Part shown: positions 42,743 through 64,000 of the stretch, piece by piece
How the letters are laid out: every line of letters starts with the position of its first letter
Numbering within the stretch: the first letter of the stretch is position 1
Source: Lingula anatina
Lineage: Eukaryota; Brachiopoda; Lingulata; Lingulida; Lingulidae
DNA length: 64,000 nucleotides
Direction of reading: 5' to 3'
Assembly (NCBI RefSeq): GCF_001039355.2
Contig: NW_019774737.1
Location: 341,276-405,275 of the forward strand
Program-made: the position numbers and the translations under genes
Notes under the pieces: generated by a model
Seen by the model: the letters and a program-made list of their open reading frames with translations, nothing else
Told to the model about the DNA's origin: nothing
Databases searched by the model: none

Positions 42743-43859
42743 GTCATTTCATGGGTGGCAACAGGTTAAGGCACTAGAAAATAGCAAAAAATAAAACTCG
42801 TGCAAAATAAAATTCCTACACTGTTACCGATTTAAATAGACTTCCATGATAATGCAGTGCAGTTATTAATATACATGCCATTAAATGAATCAATCATTTT
42901 AGAACAATTAATGATCTTTGCTAAAATGCGTTATTGTGGGCACAATTCAAAATTTATTATCACAGACATAACTTATCAGTACACGTGTCACTATCTATTC
43001 TCCCTTCTTTGTCACCTTCAACTGAGGCACACAGCTGAAAGCAAATTAAAGAAAAGTAAAGGTTTTTACCACCAAATATGACAAGTTTGCATGAAATCCA
43101 TTCACACCTAATAACAATATCATCAAGGTCTATCTATCAATCCCACTGAGAAATTTCACTTTCAATTTTGCATGGTCAGTCATTCATTACTGAGTACTGA
43201 ATCGGTATATTATAAATCGAATGAAATATCGAATGCAAGTGCAGGGAAAATGATTTGTTAGAAGGAGAAAATTGCTCCTTCCCCAAAGAAAATTTATTTT
43301 GGCGGGTAAATCCCTACCTAAAAGGGCGCCTTATGTTTTAGACCTTCGACAAAGCGACGGACTTGAAGCGTCATGAATAGTAGAATGCCGCTACAGTGTT
43401 GGGTGGCACAGGCACTATAAATGTCTATGAAACTGTCCACTACTCCTTACCACCTAATTTTTTTTACAAATTTCAATCTTCTCCGCTATAATGATTCTGG
43501 TGAATGTCGTCCTTCATGATATAGTAACAGCTCAACAACTCTGACCATTTTCTGAACTGCAGCAACTGACGTCGAATGTAATTATCCAAGAAAAGCCCAT
43601 CCAAAATTTGAGAAATTACTCATGACAAAGAACAAGCAAAACACGTGTACTTTTGTTTGGAAAATACTTAAAGGGATTACAGTGTTCTTATCCAAATTGT
43701 TCTTCACGGTAACCAATTATGATAAAAATTACATCAAAATATAACAAATACTACATTTACACTGGTTTGGCGACTCTTCATTTCAAAATCAGTAGAGACA
43801 AATGTTAAAGCAAGCAATGTTTGAATTTGTAAAACAAAAACAATGTTTTTTTTTTAAAG
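42743..43859. other. MPPE1 upstream region
   Basis: No coding feature. A slightly GC-richer patch at about 43300-43460 may hold the MPPE1 promoter. No TATA box or leader exon could be fixed. Confidence 0.35.
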
Positions 43860-46295
43860 TTTATTGATCAACACAAAGTGTACATTAATAAACACATGCA
43901 TCATTTACAACAATAACATGACAACTGACAAAATAAGTACTATGGGAAGTGAGAGCATTGAAAAAGTTGGGTCTAGATAATGGGAAGTCCTATAATCCAA
44001 ACTAAAGAGTATGAACATTGAGCTCAGAATCAATTTAAACATACAGATTAAGTTAAAATTCATAATTTTTCCTCTGTGGACATTCCAGCAAAATTTTCAT
44101 TGTTTTATATTTCAGTAAACTGTCTCTTCTAGCAGTGTGATATTGACACATACCTTGCCAGATATCTCACAATGAACCTAAAGCTGTATATAAATGGATT
44201 GAAATAATTACAAGGGCCTGTTAAATAAACTAGCTTACAAGACCTGTATTACCATAAACCCAGTATTTGAAAAATGGTCACTGACCTGGATTACCATATA
44301 CCCAGCATTCAATGGTAAAAAGTTATAGCAACGTTTAAAAAAACTCAGTATGCAACATACCAGCTGCAGTAGAACCCATGTTGAAGTAGCACAAATAAAA
44401 AACCACAATTGTGATCTCTTAAAATGCCTTCCTACCAAGCAACTGCAGTTGATATGGAATACTGTATCACAACATATTAATAATAATAATAATAGTAATA
44501 ACTGTAAATTTACAACACTAATAATTGCTTTAAAATTTTTTTGGGAAAAAAAGACCTGTTAGCACTTCACAATTACAATTAAGAAGCATTTTCAAATCGC
44601 TCAAAAGTAATAGGATGGGGACTCGATTTAAATTGTCCTCTATGAATGGTCTCCTTCTAGTGGGCAAAGAAAAATATGAAGTCTCCTATGGCGAGAATCA
44701 TGCCACTTATATACTTAAAATTTTGAAGCAATGTTACTATTTGTCAGTTTCCTTTTCTCTCTTCTGCAAATTCACTGATGTGTTGTTGTGTTGTCAAGAA
44801 ATAAGCTGCCTCTTTTGCCCTTTGTTTTATTCAGACTTTGCTGTATAATCCGAGCAGAGGAATAATATTGCACCTTGGTCATCTACTGGTCAGCACAACA
44901 CCAACTGATCAGCACAGATTGTCCATTTATCTGCCCACAAAACTCTTTCAGTCTGCCCACACATTACAGACCACCAAATCAAGTTTATGTTGGCTTTAAC
45001 TGGTGGCATGTTTTTGACCACCTCCAAACTGCCATCTTGCAAACATATTGACATGTACAAAGGATACTGCCATGAAAGTCTCAACTGTTTTAACCTGTTT
45101 AAATGCATAGGTGAAAAAAGATTCTATATTCAAATGGCAAGACACAGTACAAAATGAAACATTCCATGAAAACCACAATAATCTACATCAATGCCATAAG
45201 AAAAAAGTTAGACACCAGAACAAGTAGGCTTGATTTTAATCAGCAGGTCACAATGACCTTTTCTAACCAAGGTCAACATGAGCTAGGTTTATTAGGTCAA
45301 GTCACCTGGAGAAAAGTGTATCATAATGGCCTGAATTGACACTTGAAACAGTTTGCGGTTTTGTTCTTCTATCCCCCTCAACTCTCAAGCTCTATTTTGT
45401 GCCTTACTGACACAGTAATAGAGCAAAAACATTTACATAGCATGCAAAGAAAATAAAGAGGATCTGTTTCAAAAATACACTTAGGAGCTTGCAAAGACCT
45501 GGCAATAAATATGCCAGTCTCAAATGATACTGTTACTAAGCTCATATTGGCTAATGTACATTCCTTTGTTAATACATCTTTAACAATGTAGAAAAAAATT
45601 TTTATGGAAACATGGAATAGAAATAATAAGCTCTCTTAATGCCATACTGCTTTGATCAGTTGATACCCAGTTCCTTTTGGCTACCCTTATACTACCCTCT
45701 ACTGGTATGTTATTCAATACAGTTTAGTTATGTACAAGACTGTACAGATTTCTACTGTTGGCCGCAATACAATGTTCTACACCAAAGCTAATGAAAAATT
45801 AATGATCATTTTCTTAGAACAATGAAATAACAGCATAAATCTTTAAGAACCACCATTAACGATAAAACGGCAGAAACGTTTGACCTCAGTAATAAGAATG
45901 TTATTATCCAAACAACTCAAAATGTCTGTTACCACAGTTAAAGCTGAAATCGAAGCTATCAAAATCATCAGCACTGTGGCAAGCTCTTACTCCACAGCCT
46001 GTCCTCTGGATATCAGCACTGTACCATGCATGCCCCACAGGTGACAGCACTGCTCCCATGGGTGTATATGGCACTGGGACGTGTGCAACTGAACACCTAT
46101 GACAATAGCGATTGTTCCTTCTGCTGTTCTATTTCATAATATCTGCTATCCTTGGTGCAGAGTTCACACTTCAAATGTGACTAGAACAACCCATGGAGAA
46201 AGTGAAAATTGAGAGATTGGAAGAGAGATAGCAATGGGGGGGTCGGCTAAGAGAACAGGGCAGCAGCAGTAGCAGCACTGATAGTCTACTATAGC
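43860..46295 (-). other. PPP3CA: probable long 3' UTR of calcineurin A
   Basis: This is AT-rich sequence without open frames after the calcineurin stop. AATAAA on the - strand (TTTATT at 43860-43865) precedes a genomic A-run and is a good candidate for the transcript end, giving a 2.4-kb 3' UTR. Earlier signals may also be used. Confidence 0.45.
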
Positions 46296-59790
<13,495 letters not shown>

Positions 59791-61516
59791 GGTAAAGCTG
59801 TTTGAAATGAATTTCCACTATTTTTTTCAGATGATGGTCAACAGGCAGCTTGATTTTGGAGGATAGCAACTAAACCTTCCACAGTAGTTCCCAAGATGGC
59901 GTAAACAAAAATTCATTTGCATAGATTTTCCACTGCGCAGAAGCGAAGCGCATCCAAGAACTTACTAAAACGTAGATTTCACTCCTTCCGAAACGCGGAA
60001 AGATTTTTTTCAAAGAGGAAAGCGGCAGAAGTAAGATAATTGCAAATAAATTAGTAAACACAAAAATAACTCAAGTAGGAACGCTGTACCAAGTCAGCCA
60101 ACGGCTGAGTCATTAGCCTGAACAATGCCCGACATCTTGAGGGATTTAAGAGTAAAGATGGACTTTTTAAACACTTTTTGCGTACATCAAAAATGTAGTT
60201 TTTAAGCAGAACACAGCAAAAGATGTCGTAATACAACTGAAATGGAAAAATGGGAAATTTCATTGCGTTTTTGTACTAAATTCTGATTTTAAAAAGAGTC
60301 TAAATTACTGATGATTTAACACCAATAACTTATTATGGTTAAAAAAATAATAAAAAAACAGGTGAAAAAGACGTAGGCCTGACACATGTTCTTCTTCATT
60401 GGATAAACAGACAAAATATTGTTTATCTTGTTGGATACACAATATTATATAACAAGTGTAACCCGATATACAACAAGAAAAAGGAAAATAATTTACAATT
60501 TTTATACTCATAAGGTTAGCAAAAAAGGTGATTGGGTAAAAGAATAAAATGATTTGATTACGTAAGACTTGACTGGTTAAAACCTAATCACTGAAATGCT
60601 TAGTCCACCTCTCTAGTACATCCTAGTACCTACATCATCTGCGACTGTTGTCTCAGTGAATTTCAAATATTACAAAATTAATACGACGTATATTAACATA
60701 AACGCCATGAGATGCACGAAAAGAAATAAAAGGAATAAGCACATGCAACAACCATGCACCCTTTTCTACCTCGCTCCCTCCCCTTCTCTCTAACGTCCTT
60801 ACGAAATGACACCAGTATCACCACAGAATGTCTCTGTATATATGGGACATTGTACTATTGGCCCTTCAGCGGCCCATTCCCGTATCGCACCAGTTTTCTG
60901 TGTCGCGCCAGTTTGCAGTTCGGGAAAATGACAGGTTTTAAATAGACTGATTATTACGCAAGAGAGGTGCAGTGAGTTACACGTGGAAATACCCTTGACA
61001 ATGGATGGCAAACCGCGAAACAAGCGAAAGAAATCCTCTTAAAGGAAGTCCAAAACATTGGCCGCTTTTGTTACAGTCCCTACATTATTAATTTATCCCT
61101 GTTCAAAGTAGGCTCTGCAATTTAATTACATTTCAAAGTGAAAACTTTAATTCACCTTAAGTTAAAATATTTTGTGAAACGGGCCCCTGACAGTTATTTT
61201 ACGATCTTTACTCAAGAAGAGCCAATCTTAACTCCTTGCGTGCCTTTTGGTTGGCTTCCTATGTTTTTTTACGCAGCCAGTTGCGATAGGCCCCTAATGC
61301 ATCCAGTACTTGACAAGAAATGCGCGATGTGATTACTAGGGAAAGGGAAAAAAGCACTTGGACATGTGTTATAAAGGCTATTTCAATTTTTTTCGGGGGC
61401 TTTTGGAAGAAATAATGTTTGTCCCCGTCCCTTATCCTAATTCTTGATAACCCCTCCACACACACGCACGCGCACACACACATAGACCTACGCGCCCACA
61501 TACACTGTAGGCTACT

Positions 61517-61558
<42 letters not shown>

Positions 61559-61916
61559 GCTCTTTTTTTAAGAAGGTAAATCAAAAGCACCTGGAAGCAC
61601 GGATAAGGGGAATCTTTAAAAAAAATCGCGACTCCCCGTCCCTATTTTCTTGTGATGACTGGTAGGCCTACTGGGGTAAGGCGCACTCTGGTTTGTGAGG
61701 ATGATAATCCCAGAAAGTTGACGCAACGATCTTATTTAGCCAAATCGATGATTTATTTTAATGTGTATATTTGTTTCTGTCTTGCTTCTGGGTTTTCCAT
61801 TTTGTTAACGTAATTTCGAAAGAGGCTGCACCTTTACAAGGTTTACAAACCGTATTTATAGGTCCAAGCATTAAGGGACCCATTCCCGATTTTTGTTTAA
61901 CCCCATTCTGTGCAAC
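59791..61916. promoter_or_regulatory. divergent promoter region calcineurin A / PBLD
   Basis: The two genes face away from each other across 2.1 kb. CATGGCGG-type start-proximal words (reverse of CCAT boxes) occur near both genes. The region is AT-rich, with an (AC)n tract at 61519-61554 and another alternating tract at 61457-61482. No TATA box is obvious, and no coding sequence was recognised. Confidence 0.4.
61519..61554. repeat. (AC)n microsatellite
   Basis: About 17-18 uninterrupted AC units some 370 bp upstream of the PBLD start, with a related AC/GC tract at 61457-61482. Confidence 0.9.
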
Positions 61917-62048
61917 ATGGCGGCCCCCATAGAAGGCCGAGCGCGAAGTTCAAAAAGTATGTCTTTTCCTTTGTACACGGTAGATGCTTTTACCAACAAA
62001 CCGTTCGCGGGTAACCCTGCAGCAGTGTGCCTGGTAAAACATGATCAG
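61917..62048 (+). CDS. PBLD: phenazine biosynthesis-like domain protein, first exon only
   Basis: PBLD (MAWBP) belongs to the PhzF-like fold family of isomerase-like proteins; its substrate in animals is not established. This exon gives 44 residues and ends at CAG|GTAAGA in phase 0. The conserved N-terminal strand and loop are YTVDAFTNKPFAGNPAAVCL at 20-39, matching the DAFT...F.GNPAAVCL signature of the family. ATG 61917 adds 14 residues before a second in-frame ATG at 61959 (MSFPLYTVDAF), which aligns better with the usual start. Remaining exons are not seen up to 64000, so the gene continues beyond the window. Confidence 0.9.
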
Positions 62049-64000
62049 GTAAGATTTTGAGCATTGCAAACTCGTTTTATTGGACAACATCTGGGCCGGA
62101 GAATATTGAATGACAAGTGCGTGTCACTGTTATCACTGTTATTATTAAGTAAAGGTACATACGAACGTGGATTCCCATTTACACATATTCCCACTTCTAC
62201 TAGCTTCTTATACGACTCAAATAAATTCGACATGCGAAGGGATAAACTGAATAGATCACTTGATCAGCCGTAAAAGAGCTTTAGACTGCTCCATGGGGTA
62301 GGTAGATCACAATCCGCTAGGGGCGCTACAGTCGTAACTGTCCACGGGCAGTGAAGTGTTAAACTGAAGTCGGCCTGCTGACAGTTCGCCTATGGAACCC
62401 CTTTTTTAAATCTCTCTTTTAGCGCTGCGTAAAAAAACTAATACAAGCCATTAACTAAATAAGTTGTAAATCAAAGAGTAAAATCCGGTCACATGATTTT
62501 CCCATGTTGCAGTCTTTGACAAGTTTCGGTTCTGCTTGTTTTAAGTTTTGCCTCTACAAAATGCTAAAAAATTTCAGGTAAGTGCTGGTATCATCTTTTT
62601 GAAATTTATATCCAGCAAAGTTTATGAAATTTGCTATATTATGTAGAAAAATCATGAAATTTGAAGGTTGCGAAGTATAGTTAATTTAATCCGCAATATT
62701 ACATGATGTGAAAATTACCACAGGGAAATAGCTCTGCCCTGATTAGTCACAGGCTATGTGAGCCAGACAATAGGCTGAGCACACAAAGACACACAGGGTG
62801 CTCTGCTGCGCCTGAGTGATCACTGCTGGTCAGTGGGCACAGGTTTTGAGCTGAGAAGTGTGGACACTTTTGGTGGATTTTTGCAGTTAAAAAACTTCAA
62901 TATCTTTGTTGCTTGTAGGAATATTTAAAAAATTCCAAATGATTTCATCCGGTTTTTGCATTACCTTTCAGATGATATAAGTATTTTAATTTTCTGATCA
63001 GTTTGAAAATTTTTCTGATATACCTACATGGGGCATGGGGCATAACTTATCCCTGAACAAGACAGAGTATTTGGGCTACAATCTTGTGCCATCATTTTGG
63101 TTAAAATATTTTTGTTTTGGAGATTTTCATTAATGAAAGGCAGTATTTTGCTTTATCAATGATGTAATCTGAACTAAGAATTTTAAGAAAAATTGCTGGC
63201 AGCATTTTGGAGCACACTAAATGGTGTCTTTTAGTTTAAATTGGCGTTAAAATGGTGATTGTGGGTGCTCAGTTAAAGGAAAAATTAAAGGAAAAAGTTT
63301 TTATCGTGAAATTGCAATTATCACCTGTAAGATGACATGTGTAAATGTTAATTAAATATAGTCACTGAACATGGAAGATTTATCTATTACCCCAAAGACT
63401 GTATATAAGGCAGTAAATAAGGAGTTTTGAGTAAAGGGTGAAAATATCCTCAACAGTGTTAATTCTTACAGTCTGGCTGACAACGCACATCCTAGTAATT
63501 GGCAAGTCCACCAGAAATGGGGTAAAACAACTAAAAATACATGGTGGATTACATATACTTCTACATTAAAGTTGTCATAATTTATTCGATGATATCACAC
63601 TTCTCGGTGCTTGACCGCTTGTGTCAGGGAGGATGAGCTATTTATCTGGTTGATTTCCCTTGTCGGCCTTCGTAATTAACTGCTGCACACCTTGTTAAGA
63701 GATAAAATCTATCTAACTGCCAATCGTTATCTGTGATCAGGAATCTTACAGCAGGAGATTGCAAAGACTCATTTGCTTACCTGGATGAGCATAATATTCA
63801 CATCTCCTCAAAGAGAAAGTCCTCAGGAAGCAACTGATTTTATCAAAGAAGGTGTCAATTGTACTTAAACTGTTGACGTTGCATTGCTGGCAAAGTGAGG
63901 GGAAAACTTAAGCTGGATTATACTGTTACTGTTTTTCTCTGAGTCGCTCATACACCAGTGATGCAGGTACAGACTTAAGCAAAATGGTGAAAGCTTGCTG
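62049..64000 (+). other. PBLD intron 1 (partial)
   Basis: No second PBLD exon (expected to encode an AAEMNLSETAF-like stretch) was found. The sequence is AT-rich with no other recognisable feature, so the first intron appears to be at least 1.95 kb. Confidence 0.5.

Overview
The window is nuclear DNA from an invertebrate animal. It is AT-rich, its genes are split by many introns with GT-AG (one GC-AG) borders, and it carries simple repeats, short inverted-repeat transposons, and proteins of animal families. The combination HADH, ELOVL6-like and calcineurin A on one 60-kb stretch recalls the human 4q24-q25 neighbourhood, and PBLD next to calcineurin A recalls 10q21-q22, so the block looks like old bilaterian linkage. 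The exact phylum cannot be read from the sequence; repeated TAGGCCTA words (341, 1943, 25742, 61663) are suggestive of a marine deuterostome but are not proof.

Layout: (1) 1-2663 has no gene; it holds a Z-DNA-prone tract and a 215-bp MITE. (2) 2664-7095 (+) is HADH, mitochondrial 3-hydroxyacyl-CoA dehydrogenase, 8 coding exons and an intron in the 3' UTR. (3) 7718-21615 (-) is the most interesting locus. Two shared exons (344 codons) end exactly in phase 0 and are followed by at least seven, possibly eight, alternative terminal modules. Each has its own acceptor in phase 0 and its own stop codon. Modules B, C and D encode Myb/SANT-like domains and E-H encode a repeated winged-helix-like domain. 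The arrangement resembles Drosophila lola or mod(mdg4), with one N-terminal scaffold and interchangeable DNA-binding C-termini, but with different domains. (4) 23806-26110 (-) is TXNDC15. (5) 27461-28264 (+) is an intronless ELOVL6-like fatty-acid elongase. (6) 28265-36446 is gene-poor and includes a 1.82-kb virtually identical tandem copy joined by an N, probably an assembly artefact. (7) 37939-42742 (-) is MPPE1/PGAP5, a GPI-anchor remodelling phosphoesterase, with two foldback transposons in its introns. (8) 46296-59790 (-) is calcineurin A, 13 coding exons, with a possible 33-nt microexon or alternative terminal exon. (9) 61917 onward (+) is the first exon of PBLD; the rest lies beyond the window.

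All exon chains were assembled by hand: splice phases were checked exon by exon, and each complete gene gives an open frame of the expected length (HADH 311, TXNDC15 339, ELOVL 267, MPPE1 366, calcineurin A 493 residues). HADH and ELOVL6 belong to lipid metabolism; otherwise the neighbours are functionally unrelated, as is usual in animal genomes. No tRNA, rRNA or CRISPR array was recognised.
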